A DNA stretch of 63,775 bases. It comes from Candidatus Salinicoccus stercoripullorum. Lineage in GTDB: Bacteria > Bacillota > Bacilli > Staphylococcales > Salinicoccaceae. The notes under the pieces were generated by a model. That model did no database searches. It saw nothing but the letters and a program-made list of their open reading frames with translations, and was not told where the DNA came from. A program made the translations under genes and the position numbers. Positions 55,111-63,775 of the stretch are shown here, piece after piece. Within the stretch, counting starts at the first letter, position 1. Every line of letters starts with the position of its first letter. The stretch is taken from assembly GCA_019113295.1 (NCBI GenBank), contig DXHR01000002.1:1-63775 (forward strand), written 5' to 3'.

Positions 55111-55500
55111 CTTTTTCATTTTTAATAAGAAAGCGGCGGCGATTCCGGTGACGAACCCCCATACAATGTTGGTCATAAGCATGCTGATGATTGCGAATGA
55201 ATTCGTGAGGGGCCCCTGAAGGGTTCCGGTAAGTATTGGGGAAAGTATCCCGCTTAAAATCATAGCAGTTATCGCATATGCAATACCTGTCATCATGAGT
55301 GTAATTACTGGGCGCGTTTCATTTTTAATGGTTACTGCTGCAATCCAGATTATTGAGATGACGATTGTTGATGTAATGCTTGCAACCGGTTTCCCAACTA
55401 TTTCTGATATTCCTATGATACTCATCAGTGGCCTGATCAGTGCAACCATTGCAAGTGTGATGATCAAATTCCGGTTCAAATTTCCTGTGTTTTCAGGCAT
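55096..55500 (-). CDS. hypothetical four-helix membrane protein
   Basis: A 134-residue protein with four hydrophobic segments and a short basic C-terminus (LLKMKKTQSD). It has no recognised family motif. Ribosome site ggagggat precedes the ATG. Convergent with qox and separate from the dha operon, so it is probably a single gene. The size and layout resemble small multidrug-like or unnamed membrane proteins, but no function can be assigned. Confidence 0.6.
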   Translation of the reverse strand: MPENTGNLNRNLIITLAMVALIRPLMSIIGISEIVGKPVASITSTIVISIIWIAAVTIKNETRPVITLMMTGIAYAITAMILSGILSPILTGTLQGPLTNSFAIISMLMTNIVWGFVTGIAAAFLLKMKKTQSD

Positions 55501-55594
55501 AAGTAATCCCTCCTATTTGTAACTATCCATACTATAATGGATGGAGGTTATTAAACTATGAACCGTATATTAAATAATTCTTAAATCACATTGA

Positions 55595-55632
55595 AAATCC
55601 CCGATCCGATAAAAGTTGGACCAGGGATTTTT
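55595..55632 (-). terminator. possible weak terminator of dhaKLM
   Basis: Arms AAAATCCC and GGGATTTT with a long, partly paired loop just after dhaM; T-run in the minus direction is short. Confidence 0.4.
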
Positions 55633-55633
55633 G

Positions 55634-55996
55634 CTATTTCTTCATTTCATTCAATTTTTCCAGAATACTTTCCGTATTGGTTCCTACACTGCTCTCGACC
55701 CCTGCCAGAAAGCTTCCTTCCACGAGCGGTGCATTGGAAATGTGAACTGAGTGCGGACCGTCATACATTTCGACAGCCATTTCCAGATTCATCAGGCTGG
55801 AGCCGATATCGTAGAAACAGATGGTATCATTGTCTATTGAACCGAGCATTTCACTGATCTGATCGATGTTTGTACCAATGCCGCCGTCCACTCCGCCGGA
55901 AGCATGGATGGTGACATCTTTCGCCATCTGTTCCACGAGTGCCTTCGTTCCTCCGGCAATCTCACTGCTGTGACTAATGATAAGGATATCAGCCAT
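55634..55996 (-). CDS. dhaM: dihydroxyacetone kinase phosphotransfer subunit
   Basis: A 120-residue EIIA-mannose-like protein that passes phosphate from HPr to DhaL. The phosphorylated histidine is H9 in ISHSSEIAGG. It is the short single-domain form without fused HPr or EI domains, as in many Firmicutes. ATG at 55996 overlaps the end of dhaL. Last gene of the dhaKLM operon. Confidence 0.92.
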   Translation of the reverse strand: MADILIISHSSEIAGGTKALVEQMAKDVTIHASGGVDGGIGTNIDQISEMLGSIDNDTICFYDIGSSLMNLEMAVEMYDGPHSVHISNAPLVEGSFLAGVESSVGTNTESILEKLNEMKK

Positions 55997-56573
55997 TGTC
56001 AACACCCTCTCCGAGGGCATGGATGATATAGACTGCGCTTTGCGCACCCGGGTCAACTGTGCCTTTGGATTTTTCCTTGAAATACGCTGCACGCCCCTTA
56101 GTAGCGATCATATCCTCTGTATCGTCGGCGAGCTTCTGTACATCATCCATCTTCAAACCGCCTGTTTCACGTAAAACATCAGCGGATTTTGAAATGACGT
56201 CATACATGGTTTTCTCCCCGCCTTCGACCTTCCCTTTTTCGGCAACGGTCTGAGTGAATATATCGAGCATTTCAGCCAGGTTGTCCGCATCAATTTCATC
56301 ATTGGCAGCGTCGCTCATCTTGACGAAACTGAATCCGTATAATGGACCGCTTGCCCCGCCGATGGAGCTCATCAGTGTCATACCGGTCTGTTTCAGTATC
56401 TTTTTTGTGCTGCCTTCAGATACTTTCTCATCGACAGCATTGAATCCGCGCTTCATATTTACTCCATGGTCACCGTCCCCGATTTCACGGTCGAGGGCCG
56501 TCAGCTCGCTTTCCTTTTCGTCGAATACTGTTTTTAAGCCATGAAGCTGTGCCAGAAGTTTTTGTGCATCCAT
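55989..56573 (-). CDS. dhaL: dihydroxyacetone kinase ADP-binding subunit
   Basis: A 194-residue subunit that holds ADP as a cofactor and phosphorylates dihydroxyacetone bound to DhaK. Motifs: LDREIGDGDHGVNMKRGF (metal aspartates and histidine), IGGASGPLYGFSF and TVDPGAQSA. The ATG at 56573 (MDAQKLL) is chosen because ggaagaagg then has good spacing. Starts 15 bases after dhaK, stop overlaps dhaM. Confidence 0.94.
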   Translation of the reverse strand: MDAQKLLAQLHGLKTVFDEKESELTALDREIGDGDHGVNMKRGFNAVDEKVSEGSTKKILKQTGMTLMSSIGGASGPLYGFSFVKMSDAANDEIDADNLAEMLDIFTQTVAEKGKVEGGEKTMYDVISKSADVLRETGGLKMDDVQKLADDTEDMIATKGRAAYFKEKSKGTVDPGAQSAVYIIHALGEGVDNG

Positions 56574-56588
56574 ATACATCCTTCTTCC

Positions 56589-57551
56589 TTAAAAATGTTT
56601 TGATTCTGTCGGTGCGTTGAGTGCCTTTATCAGTTCTTCGTCGTCATCTGCGACCGTCAGTGAAAAGCCCTGCATATCAAGTGAGGTCATATAGTCGCCG
56701 ACGAGCAGCTTGGATACTTTCCTGTTTCGCTTCTCAAGGGATTCCATCACATATTTGGTCACAATGCTGAGTTCACTGTCAGGTGTGCCGCCCATGCCGT
56801 TGATCATGAGAATGAATGTTTCACCGTCAGTGTACTTGAATAATTCATCCAGCAGACGATTTGCAATTTCGTCCACAGAGGCGAGTTTTTCCCGGTATAT
56901 ACCTTTCTCCCCGTGAATGCCGATGCCGATTTCCATCTCATCTTCATCGAGATCGAATCCATATTCACCAGTCGTCGGCACCATGCATGGTTGTACGGCC
57001 ATCCCTATGGAATAAAGAGATGTCATCATCTGCTCAACCTTCTCTTTGATCTGATCGAGGGGGACATTCTGTGATGCCAGGTAACCGGCATACTTATGGA
57101 CGAGTACCGTACCCGCCACTCCGCGGCGCTGCTCTTCCTGATCTATGGTCACGTCATCCCTGACGATGACCGAAGCAACTTTATGACCTTCTGATTCAGC
57201 CATTTCCTGAGCCATTTCGAAATTCATCACATCACCGGCATAATTTTTGATGACCAGCAGCACGCCGTCCCCGTTATCCACGTGTTTGATTGCTGCAAGC
57301 ACCTTGTCAGGGGTGGGAGAGGTGAATACTTCCCCGCATACCGCAGCATCCAGCATACCCTCGGTCACATAGCCGGCGTGGGCGGGTTCATGCCCGCTTC
57401 CGCCGCCGGAGACGATGGCCGGCCCCTCTTCCTTTTTGTCCTTCCTGACGACAACGGTACCTTCGATTACATCCACACGTTCATCGTGAAACTTCAGACC
57501 GTCCAGCATATCCCCGAGGAAATGCTCTTTTTCATTAATGAGTTTTTTCAA
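56589..57551 (-). CDS. dhaK: dihydroxyacetone kinase substrate-binding subunit
   Basis: A 320-residue subunit that binds dihydroxyacetone covalently through H213 (GIGIHGEKG). GGGSGHEPAHAGYV is near residue 50 and GTVLVHKYAGYLAS near 148. It cooperates with DhaL and DhaM to make dihydroxyacetone phosphate from PEP. The likely start is TTG at 57549-57551, with aggagg eight bases upstream; upstream codons in the same frame do not look like coding sequence. First gene of the operon. Confidence 0.93.
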   Translation of the reverse strand: MKKLINEKEHFLGDMLDGLKFHDERVDVIEGTVVVRKDKKEEGPAIVSGGGSGHEPAHAGYVTEGMLDAAVCGEVFTSPTPDKVLAAIKHVDNGDGVLLVIKNYAGDVMNFEMAQEMAESEGHKVASVIVRDDVTIDQEEQRRGVAGTVLVHKYAGYLASQNVPLDQIKEKVEQMMTSLYSIGMAVQPCMVPTTGEYGFDLDEDEMEIGIGIHGEKGIYREKLASVDEIANRLLDELFKYTDGETFILMINGMGGTPDSELSIVTKYVMESLEKRNRKVSKLLVGDYMTSLDMQGFSLTVADDDEELIKALNAPTESKHF

Positions 57552-57584
57552 GACTTTCTCCTCCTCGTCTGTTTGTGATAGATG

Positions 57585-57615
57585 CACCCCAACCCTGGTG
57601 GACAAGATTGGGGTG
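57585..57615. promoter_or_regulatory. inverted repeat upstream of dhaK
   Basis: Perfect eight-base arms CACCCCAA and TTGGGGTG, 15-base loop, between the aldehyde dehydrogenase stop and dhaK. No T run follows on the minus strand, so it may be an operator or attenuator rather than a terminator. Confidence 0.4.
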
Positions 57616-57632
57616 AAATTATTTCACGGCAA

Positions 57633-59060
57633 TTATTTGAAGTATCCTTTGATCGATTTCACTTCGAGGAATTCATCGATGCCGAAATCGCCCCACTCAC
57701 GGCCTAGGCCGGATTGTTTATAGCCGCCGAACGGCAAATCGGCACCGCCTTTGGCATTATTGATTTCCACAGTGCCCGCCTCGATGGAACGCGCCACTTT
57801 TTTGAGTGTTTCAGCATCTTCCCCGAAGACATAGCCGGCGAGACCGTATTTTGTATCATTTGCGAGCGCAATCGCTTCATCCAGATCCTTATAGGTGATT
57901 ACAGACATGACAGGGCCGAATATCTCCTCCTGTGCGATGGTCATCTTATTGTCCACGTCAGTGAACACAGTCGGCTTGACATAAAAGCCTTCAGTCAGCC
58001 CTTCGGGTTGGTCCGCCCCGCCGTGATAGAGCGTCGCGCCCTCTTCTATGCCTTTGTTGATATAGGACTGGACCGTATCATACTGTTTCCTGCTGATGAG
58101 AGGGCCCATTTTGACGCCCTCCTCACGCGGATTGCCAACTTTGACATCTGCCATCTTCTCTTTTACTTTCTCCAGGAATTCGTCTTTCATCGATTCCGGA
58201 ATCAGAGTCCGTGTGCCGGCGGTGCAAACCTGGCCGGTGTTATTGATGACTTTCTGCACAGCTGTGAAGGCAGCATCATCCACATTTGCATCATCAAGAA
58301 TGATCAGCGGAGATTTGCCGCCGAGTTCAAGGGATACTTTTTTGAAATCGACACTTGCCTTTTCCATTATTTTCGCACCGGTCCTGCCGGAGCCGGTGAA
58401 TGACATCATGCGCACTTTAGGGTGTTCGCTGAGCGGGTTGCCGACCCCTTCGCCATCACCGTTGACAAGGTTGAAGACACCTTTTGGAACACCGGCTTTA
58501 TCGAATATTTCAGCCAGTATCACAGCGGCAAACGGTGTTTCTTCGGAAGGCTTCAGTACAACCGGACTGCCTGCTGCGAATGCAGCTGACAGTTTGAGTG
58601 AAGTCTGATTGGTCGGAAAATTCCACGGTGTAATCAGGCCGGCAACACCAATCGCCTCTTTGACTACAAGGTTTTCACCGCGCTGTTCCTCGAATTCGAA
58701 AGAATCAAGTGCATCTCGTGCTGCAGCAAAATGGTTCAGGCCCATCTGATAATGGACTTTTTCAGATTTATCTATCGGAGAACCGAGTTCATCGGTAATT
58801 GCTTCTATCAGGTCATCTTTGCGGTTTTCGTATTCATTGACAATTCTGTCGAGCATCTCGCGGCGTTCTTCTACAGGTGTGTTACGAAATTTTATATAAA
58901 CATCATGGGCCGCATTCACAGCTTTATCCACGTCGTCAGCATTCCCTTTGGCAACCTTGCCGAAAACTTCGCCGGTCGCGGGATTAACGACATCAATCGT
59001 CTCGCCGCTTGCGCTTTCCACCCATTCGCCATTTATATATTGTCTGGTGTGATCTTTCAT
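57633..59060 (-). CDS. aldehyde dehydrogenase family protein
   Basis: A 475-residue NAD(P)-dependent aldehyde dehydrogenase. NAD-site [13 protein letters not shown], catalytic glutamate in [10 protein letters not shown] and catalytic cysteine in [15 protein letters not shown] are present. The C-terminal part ends [24 protein letters not shown]. It oxidises an aldehyde, perhaps lactaldehyde or glyceraldehyde derived from triose metabolism, given the adjacent dha operon; the substrate is unproven. A TATAAT box at 59086-59091 (minus strand) is the likely promoter. Start follows aaggagaat. Confidence 0.92.
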   Translation of the reverse strand: MKDHTRQYINGEWVESASGETIDVVNPATGEVFGKVAKGNADDVDKAVNAAHDVYIKFRNTPVEERREMLDRIVNEYENRKDDLIEAITDELGSPIDKSEKVHYQMGLNHFAAARDALDSFEFEEQRGENLVVKEAIGVAGLITPWNFPTNQTSLKLSAAFAAGSPVVLKPSEETPFAAVILAEIFDKAGVPKGVFNLVNGDGEGVGNPLSEHPKVRMMSFTGSGRTGAKIMEKASVDFKKVSLELGGKSPLIILDDANVDDAAFTAVQKVINNTGQVCTAGTRTLIPESMKDEFLEKVKEKMADVKVGNPREEGVKMGPLISRKQYDTVQSYINKGIEEGATLYHGGADQPEGLTEGFYVKPTVFTDVDNKMTIAQEEIFGPVMSVITYKDLDEAIALANDTKYGLAGYVFGEDAETLKKVARSIEAGTVEINNAKGGADLPFGGYKQSGLGREWGDFGIDEFLEVKSIKGYFK

Positions 59061-59187
59061 TCATGATTCTCCTTTATTCCGTAATATTATACTGTATCCT
59101 TAAACGGTTCACTTTAATCACAATTGAATATAAAAATTATTACATTTGAAAATACTGTCTGATAAATTCCATATGTCATGCAATTAA

Positions 59188-59216
59188 AGAACCGCACCCT
59201 GAAGGGGTGCGGTTCT
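59188..59216. terminator. terminator of isaB-like gene
   Basis: Twelve-bp stem agaaccgcaccc and complement just downstream of the isaB-like stop. Confidence 0.88.
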
Positions 59217-59237
59217 CTGTTTCAAGAATATTCAATT

Positions 59238-59762
59238 TTACTCAGTGACATGTGTGCCGCCGACAGAAACGGATGTTACATAACCGTCATTGACATTGAA
59301 CGTAATCTGTACGTTTTCCATCTGGTAATAATGTGTGTTGTCACCCTGTTCACCATAGTTCGAATGGTCCGGCTTACCGTAGACATCAAGCATTTCTGCC
59401 TCTGTTACTGCGCCCGGATTGACCGGCATGTCTGCAAAGACTGCGCCTTCCCCGACAACATGGATATGCTGGTCATAAACGTTTGTTACTACAGCATCAT
59501 CACCATGGTCCAGATAGGCCTGTTCACTCATATCGATTGGGTAGCCGTTCAGTGTGAAATTGTTGTTGGCAATCCCGTTGATGAAGGCCTGATCAAGGAT
59601 GAATTCGCCGTCATCGCCATAGCCCGTATAGCCGTTATAATAGTAATATGGACCGTCTGTCTGCTGGGTCGTATCCTCAGCTGCTTCGGCAACGCCGGCT
59701 GCTCCTGCAAACGCGAAGAGCGCTACACAAACTGTAAACAATACTTTGACTGCCCTGCTCAT
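59238..59762 (-). CDS. isaB: IsaB-family secreted antigen
   Basis: A 174-residue secreted protein. A signal peptide ends near GVAEAAE (about residue 28). The mature protein starts PYYYYNGYTGYGDDGEFILD and continues NGIANNNFTLNG, the arrangement of staphylococcal immunodominant surface antigen B, and later EMLDVYGKP and NTHYYQMENVQITF. IsaB binds nucleic acid and is secreted in staphylococci; here the role is inferred from the resemblance. The ATG at 59762 follows ggaggtga. Single gene with its own terminator. Confidence 0.82.
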   Translation of the reverse strand: MSRAVKVLFTVCVALFAFAGAAGVAEAAEDTTQQTDGPYYYYNGYTGYGDDGEFILDQAFINGIANNNFTLNGYPIDMSEQAYLDHGDDAVVTNVYDQHIHVVGEGAVFADMPVNPGAVTEAEMLDVYGKPDHSNYGEQGDNTHYYQMENVQITFNVNDGYVTSVSVGGTHVTE

Positions 59763-59896
59763 CAGACTCACCTCCCTCTCTTTAGGCGGCTCTTTATGAC
59801 TGGCTATTCTATTGTTATTGTAATTTTACATCATTGGACAAATGAAAACAATTAATAAATATTATAATTATGTAAGAAATTATATTTATACAAGTG

Positions 59897-59920
59897 AAAA
59901 AGGAGCGCAATGCTCCTTTT
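59897..59920 (-). terminator. terminator of ara operon
   Basis: Ten-bp stem aaaaaggagc/gctcctttt with A/T flanks, 90 bases after araE. Confidence 0.8.
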
Positions 59921-60009
59921 GAATTTATAAATTTTTTAAATTGATCCTAATGATACACGCTCAAAATAATTGCTGGTTATATACATCTTAGTCATCCAGA
60001 CCGCAATAT

Positions 60010-61425
60010 TTATATATCTTTGCCGGTATTAGAAGGATGTGGTTCTGTTTCTGTCCATTTAGCATTCTTATTTTTATTGAATCTCTTTTCAAGATAAAGT
60101 TCTATCTCTTCCAATGTTTTACCATTTGTTTCATAGAGTACATATTTAGCGAATAGGAAACCAACTGCACACAATGCTGTGAACATGAAGAATATATTAC
60201 TTAAGCCAATACTGTTTAACAATATCGGGAAGAACAATGCCACGATAATGTTGCCAAACCAGTTAACCATGGAAGCAATCCCTGTTGCCATGCCACGTAC
60301 TCTCCCAGGGAATAATTCACCTACGACAATCCAGGTTACGGCTGCCCATGAATAAGCATAAAAAATTACATACAGGCAAATAAAAATAAACACTAGGGAA
60401 ATTGCCCATGTATAACCACTTTGGGTGTAGGGGTATATTAATCCGACTATCAATAGGCTTGACCCCATACCGAGTGAACCAGACATGAAGAGGGTTCTGC
60501 GTTTGAACTTATCTACAAAGAATAAAGTGACGATTGTTGCAAGCACCATTACAGCCCCTACACCAATTGTTGAGATCACTCCGCTGATGGTGGATCCAAA
60601 TACATCACCTAATATTTGAGATGAATAGTAGAAGATTGTGTTTGCACCTTGAATTTGCTGAAGAAAAGTAACTGAACACCCTACAAAAATTGAAAATGAA
60701 ATAGCTTTTGTCAATTCAAACTTTTGATTACTCTTCAATACTTCTTCATGCATCATGATAATTCCTTCATATTCACTTTTTGCTTCTGCAGCGGAACGTA
60801 ATTTCTGTAAACTTTTAAGTGCTTTATCTTTAAATCCTTTTTTGACAAGATACCTTGGAGATTCAGGAAGAATGAAGGCGCCGACGAACAATACTACTGC
60901 AGGTACAATAGCACCGCCGAGCATCCATCTCCATCCTTCGAAAACACCGATAAATGCATAGTTGATACCGTAAGACACCAACATACCGATAGTAATCATC
61001 AATTGGTTCAGTCCGGATATTCTTCCACGTATTGCTGGAGGAGAAATTTCCCCCATATACATGGGAACCAAAGCGGAAGCGGCGCCTACGGATACGCCGA
61101 GGATAAGTCTGGATACAACCAGAATTTCCGGTGTGCCTGAGAAAGCACATGCCAGAGAGCCTAGAGCAAATATCATTGCGGTGGCCATAATCATAAGTTT
61201 TCTTCCGAATTTATCCGCAAGTGGCGCCATGGAAACAGCCCCGAGCATGGCTCCCACAAATAGCATTGAAGTAATCGTGCCCTCCATAAGCGGAGTGATT
61301 TCCCAAGTATCTTTAATACTTGGCAATGCTCCATTTATGATTCCTATATCATAACCGAATAGAAAGCCCCCAAAAGCCCCAAATAAATAGATGAGTATTA
61401 TTGATGTTGTTTTTTTATCACTCAT
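60010..61425 (-). CDS. araE: sugar porter, arabinose-proton symporter type
   Basis: A 471-residue MFS carrier with twelve membrane segments. Sugar-porter signatures are DKFGRKLMI, PESPRYLVKKG, VGELFPGRVRG and a cytosolic middle loop. The C-terminal segment ends ETNGKTLEEIELYL. Location after araD and araA makes L-arabinose the likely substrate. Codon and base use are AT-rich compared with the genes to the left. Start follows gggggtaatgtt. Last gene of the operon. Confidence 0.9.
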   Translation of the reverse strand: MSDKKTTSIILIYLFGAFGGFLFGYDIGIINGALPSIKDTWEITPLMEGTITSMLFVGAMLGAVSMAPLADKFGRKLMIMATAMIFALGSLACAFSGTPEILVVSRLILGVSVGAASALVPMYMGEISPPAIRGRISGLNQLMITIGMLVSYGINYAFIGVFEGWRWMLGGAIVPAVVLFVGAFILPESPRYLVKKGFKDKALKSLQKLRSAAEAKSEYEGIIMMHEEVLKSNQKFELTKAISFSIFVGCSVTFLQQIQGANTIFYYSSQILGDVFGSTISGVISTIGVGAVMVLATIVTLFFVDKFKRRTLFMSGSLGMGSSLLIVGLIYPYTQSGYTWAISLVFIFICLYVIFYAYSWAAVTWIVVGELFPGRVRGMATGIASMVNWFGNIIVALFFPILLNSIGLSNIFFMFTALCAVGFLFAKYVLYETNGKTLEEIELYLEKRFNKNKNAKWTETEPHPSNTGKDI

Positions 61426-61469
61426 AACATTACCCCCTGTAGTTTACTCATTAAAATTAGTATTAGCTG

Positions 61470-62891
61470 TTAACGAATAACTTTATATTCCAAATCCATC
61501 ATTTCGGCGAAAGTTTCAATCTGGTCAATTGAAAGAGATAATGAAAGGACTGTGTGGTGACCTCCGCCTTCTTTGATCCATTTATAGACACCATCTTTGA
61601 AATTAGGGCTAACTTCCCAAAGAACCCGGGCAACAGGCAGGTTCGGTGCTTCCGTTTCAGGTGTATGCGCAGTAATTTCGTTAACCAACATTTTGAAATG
61701 AGTGCCCATGTCTGAAATTGTCACTACTACACCATCACCGGATTTTCCATCGAAAACAAGTCTTGCAGGGTCTTCTTTCCCACCGATCCCCAGAGGATTG
61801 ACAACGATTTTTGGTTTTGTTGCTGCCAGTGTAGGATCCACTTCCAGCATATGTGACCCTAGAATCTGTTCACTTCCGTTTGTTAAATTATAAGTATAAT
61901 CTTCCATAAAACCAGTACTGCTATTTCCTGACATGATTTTTAACAACCGGTCGAGCGCTGCCGTTTTCCAATCACCTTCACCAGCGAAGCCATAGCCTTG
62001 TTCATTCAAACGCTGGACAGCTAAGCCAGGCAACTGCTTCATTCCATATAAATCTTCAAAGTTCGTTGTAAAGGCGGTGTAGCCGCCTTCATCCAGAAAT
62101 TTTTTGATAGCGATTTCATATTTGATCTGTTCTTTTACGGAAGAATCGAAATCTTCCTTATCGTAGTTTTTATAATCTAACTCGTACAACGTCTTGTATT
62201 CTTCGAACAAAGACTCTACTTCTTTTTCAGTGACTTGATTGACCACTGCAGTTAAATCGCCAATTGCATAATAATCGACAACCCATCCCAGTTGAATTTG
62301 TGCTTCAATTTTATCACCATCTGTAACGGCTACATTACGCATATTGTCTCCAAAACGTGCCACCTTGATATTAAAACTTTCATTATAGGCATAAGCTACG
62401 TTCATCCAGTCTGCAATTTTCTGCTGAACATCTTCGTTTTGCCAAAAACCGACAACTACTTTGTTGTTCTTTTTTAATCTGCTATTTATATATCCATATT
62501 CTCTATCACCGTGTGCCGACTGATGGAGGTTCATGTAGTCCATGTCGATTGTGTCCCACGGAATATCTTCATGAAATTGAGTCACAAGATGTAATAATGG
62601 TTTTTGTAAGAGTGCTGTTCCCCGTATCCACATTTTGGCAGGAGAAAATGTATGCATCCATGTAATGACCCCCTGTACCTCATCGTGATAATTTGCATCT
62701 TTCATGATTTTTGTAATTGTGTCGGCTGATGTTGCGAGTGATTGATGTAAAATGATTTCATATGGAAACTTTCCTGACTCATTCAATGTTTCAACCATTT
62801 TTTCAGCATTATTTTTTACCTGTTGAAGTGCATCATCACCATATAATCCTTGAGATCCTACAACAAACCAATATTTTATTTTATTTGACAT
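61470..62891 (-). CDS. araA: L-arabinose isomerase
   Basis: A 473-residue enzyme that converts L-arabinose to L-ribulose, slightly shorter than the about 496 residues of Bacillus AraA. Metal and catalytic residues appear in GFAGEGDWKTAAL (Glu), GFMEDYTYN (Glu), LGSHMLEVDP (His) and GGHHTVLSL (His). The N-terminus KYWFVVGSQGLYG is typical. AT-rich like its neighbours. Start follows aaggagatg. It is 44 bases upstream of araE and 15 bases downstream of araD. Confidence 0.95.
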   Translation of the reverse strand: MSNKIKYWFVVGSQGLYGDDALQQVKNNAEKMVETLNESGKFPYEIILHQSLATSADTITKIMKDANYHDEVQGVITWMHTFSPAKMWIRGTALLQKPLLHLVTQFHEDIPWDTIDMDYMNLHQSAHGDREYGYINSRLKKNNKVVVGFWQNEDVQQKIADWMNVAYAYNESFNIKVARFGDNMRNVAVTDGDKIEAQIQLGWVVDYYAIGDLTAVVNQVTEKEVESLFEEYKTLYELDYKNYDKEDFDSSVKEQIKYEIAIKKFLDEGGYTAFTTNFEDLYGMKQLPGLAVQRLNEQGYGFAGEGDWKTAALDRLLKIMSGNSSTGFMEDYTYNLTNGSEQILGSHMLEVDPTLAATKPKIVVNPLGIGGKEDPARLVFDGKSGDGVVVTISDMGTHFKMLVNEITAHTPETEAPNLPVARVLWEVSPNFKDGVYKWIKEGGGHHTVLSLSLSIDQIETFAEMMDLEYKVIR

Positions 62892-62906
62892 AAAGACATC
62901 TCCTTA

Positions 62907-63599
62907 TTAATTTTGTCCGTAATACGCATTAAGACCATGTTTACGCTGGTAATGTTTATCTAAAATACGGTCCGGAAGTATTTCTGACAGTGGATTTAAT
63001 TGACGTGTGTAAAAATTCATTTTGCATATTTCCTCAAGCACAACTGTGTGCATAACAGCCTCTTCAGGATTTTCTCCCCAGGTAAATGGAGCGTGTCCTT
63101 TTAATAGGACACCGGGCACCTCAATAGGGTCGATGTTTCTTTCCTCAAAAGTCTCTATGATTATTTTTCCAGTTTCTTTCTCGTAATTTTGTTCTATTTC
63201 CTGTTCTGTTAAATAACGTGCGCATGGGACGCTTCCGTAAAAGGTATCTGCATGGGTAGTGCCCATGGCGGGTACGTCCAGTCCCGCCTGGGCCCAGACT
63301 GTTGCCCACGGTGAGTGTGTATGGACTATACTTCCAATATCAAATGATTTATAAAGTTCGGCGTGTGTTGGCATATCTGATGAAGGCTTTAGGCTGCCTT
63401 CAATCACTTCTCCATTTAAATTGCACACAACCATATCATCGGCTTTCATGGTCCTGTAGTTTACACCGCTTGGCTTGATTACAAATAATTGGCTTTCTTT
63501 ATCGAAAGCACTCACATTTCCCCATGTGTATTTAATAAGTCCTCTTTTCGGCAGTTCTAAATTCGCGTTAAAAACCTCTTCTTTTAAAGATTCCAGCAT
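62907..63599 (-). CDS. araD: L-ribulose-5-phosphate 4-epimerase
   Basis: A 230-residue class II aldolase-like zinc enzyme. Zinc and catalytic histidines are in HTHSPWATVW and TTHADTFYG, with SSDMPTHAELYKSF before them and a conserved tyrosine near the end. It converts L-ribulose 5-phosphate to D-xylulose 5-phosphate. Its ATG follows the TAA of the preceding gene without gap (TAAATG), with gggag as ribosome site. Part of the AT-rich ara operon. Confidence 0.95.
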   Translation of the reverse strand: MLESLKEEVFNANLELPKRGLIKYTWGNVSAFDKESQLFVIKPSGVNYRTMKADDMVVCNLNGEVIEGSLKPSSDMPTHAELYKSFDIGSIVHTHSPWATVWAQAGLDVPAMGTTHADTFYGSVPCARYLTEQEIEQNYEKETGKIIIETFEERNIDPIEVPGVLLKGHAPFTWGENPEEAVMHTVVLEEICKMNFYTRQLNPLSEILPDRILDKHYQRKHGLNAYYGQN

Positions 63600-63775
63600 T
63601 TAATCATCTCCCAGAATGAATTGAGAAGCTTTTTGTTCCAATGGCAAAGCACTCTTATAACGCTTTATATAATTTTTGTAGTTCTGAATATCTTTCTCTG
63701 TGGGGGCTGCAGTGGAAGCCTTAATCTCTCTAAATACGAATGACTTTAAATAATCTTCCAAAGAAATATTTCTTT
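63600..63775 (-). CDS. araB: probable ribulokinase, C-terminal end, cut by window
   Basis: The last 58 codons of a gene continuing beyond the window. The end reads EKDIQNYKNYIKRYKSALPL and then EQKASQFILGDD. The sequence is too short to prove the family. Position directly before araD in an araB-araD-araA-araE order makes L-ribulokinase the most likely product. Confidence 0.5.
   Translation of the reverse strand, partial: RNISLEDYLKSFVFREIKASTAAPTEKDIQNYKNYIKRYKSALPLEQKASQFILGDD

Noticed and set aside
27345..63599. CRISPR arrays, tRNA or rRNA genes
   Set aside because: No regular direct repeats with spacers and no cloverleaf or rRNA signatures found by reading.

Overview
This 63.8 kb window is chromosomal DNA of a low- to mid-GC Gram-positive coccus of the family Staphylococcaceae. 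The best fit is a salt-tolerant genus such as Salinicoccus or Jeotgalicoccus rather than Staphylococcus itself; the genus is my inference. The family-level markers are two SceD/IsaA-type transglycosylases, an IsaB-family antigen, a class III fructose-1,6-bisphosphatase, the quinol oxidase operon qoxABCD, a CidR-like LysR regulator, an IsdG-type heme monooxygenase and teichoic-acid transferases. Two BCCT betaine-type carriers and many stress proteins suggest osmotic adaptation. Most genes are on the minus strand, have clear Shine-Dalgarno sequences and end at strong hairpin terminators. I see no rRNA, tRNA, CRISPR array, insertion sequence or prophage.

Layout. 0.3-6.1 kb: an SDR oxidoreductase, a frameshifted Tat-linked GMC dehydrogenase pair, a PF09818-type ATPase, and a decayed LytTR/DUF3021-like pair. 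6.4-19 kb: glutamate-synthase-like flavoprotein, NAD-binding protein, universal stress protein, tandem sceD genes, TauE-type permease, C45 acyltransferase-like protein, flotillin, a remnant of a rifamycin ADP-ribosyltransferase gene, SDR, aldo-keto reductase, RluA pseudouridine synthase and a pterin carbinolamine dehydratase preceded by two matching inverted repeats. 19-23 kb: a two-gene teichoic-acid operon. 23-33 kb: deaminase, formate dehydrogenase with DUF1641 partner, CHAP protein, fbp, a BCCT carrier and a DUF2382 stress protein behind a SigB-type promoter. 33-42 kb: thioesterase, LysR regulator, a hydroxylase of the isoleucine-dioxygenase type facing an IsdG-like gene and a LysE exporter, modAB without modC, amidase and the second BCCT carrier. 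42-50 kb: a TetR-YqeB-DUF418 operon, NAD(P)HX repair enzyme, a SulP carrier with universal stress proteins and a resolvase-like protein without its catalytic serine. 51-59 kb: qoxABCD, dhaKLM and an aldehyde dehydrogenase. 59-63.8 kb: isaB and a visibly AT-rich arabinose operon (araE, araA, araD, end of a probable araB).

How genes fit together. Respiratory and redox functions dominate: qoxABCD accepts electrons from quinol, formate dehydrogenase needs molybdenum cofactor and ModAB would supply molybdate, and NnrDE repairs damaged NAD(P)H. Sugar and triose metabolism are covered by ara genes, dhaKLM and fbp. The envelope group includes sceD, teichoic-acid enzymes, IsaB, CHAP protein and flotillin. 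The most unusual features are gene remnants (arr, LytTR, an NAD-binding protein, an unknown C-terminus), a cluster of single-base frameshifts in the first 6 kb, and several unassigned palindromic elements that look like operators. No single locus is convincingly a wholly new system; the best candidates for undescribed biology are the twin TAACG-N5-CGTTA operators before the dehydratase gene, the TetR-YqeB-DUF418 operon with its palindrome, and the catalytically dead resolvase-like protein divergent from the SulP carrier.
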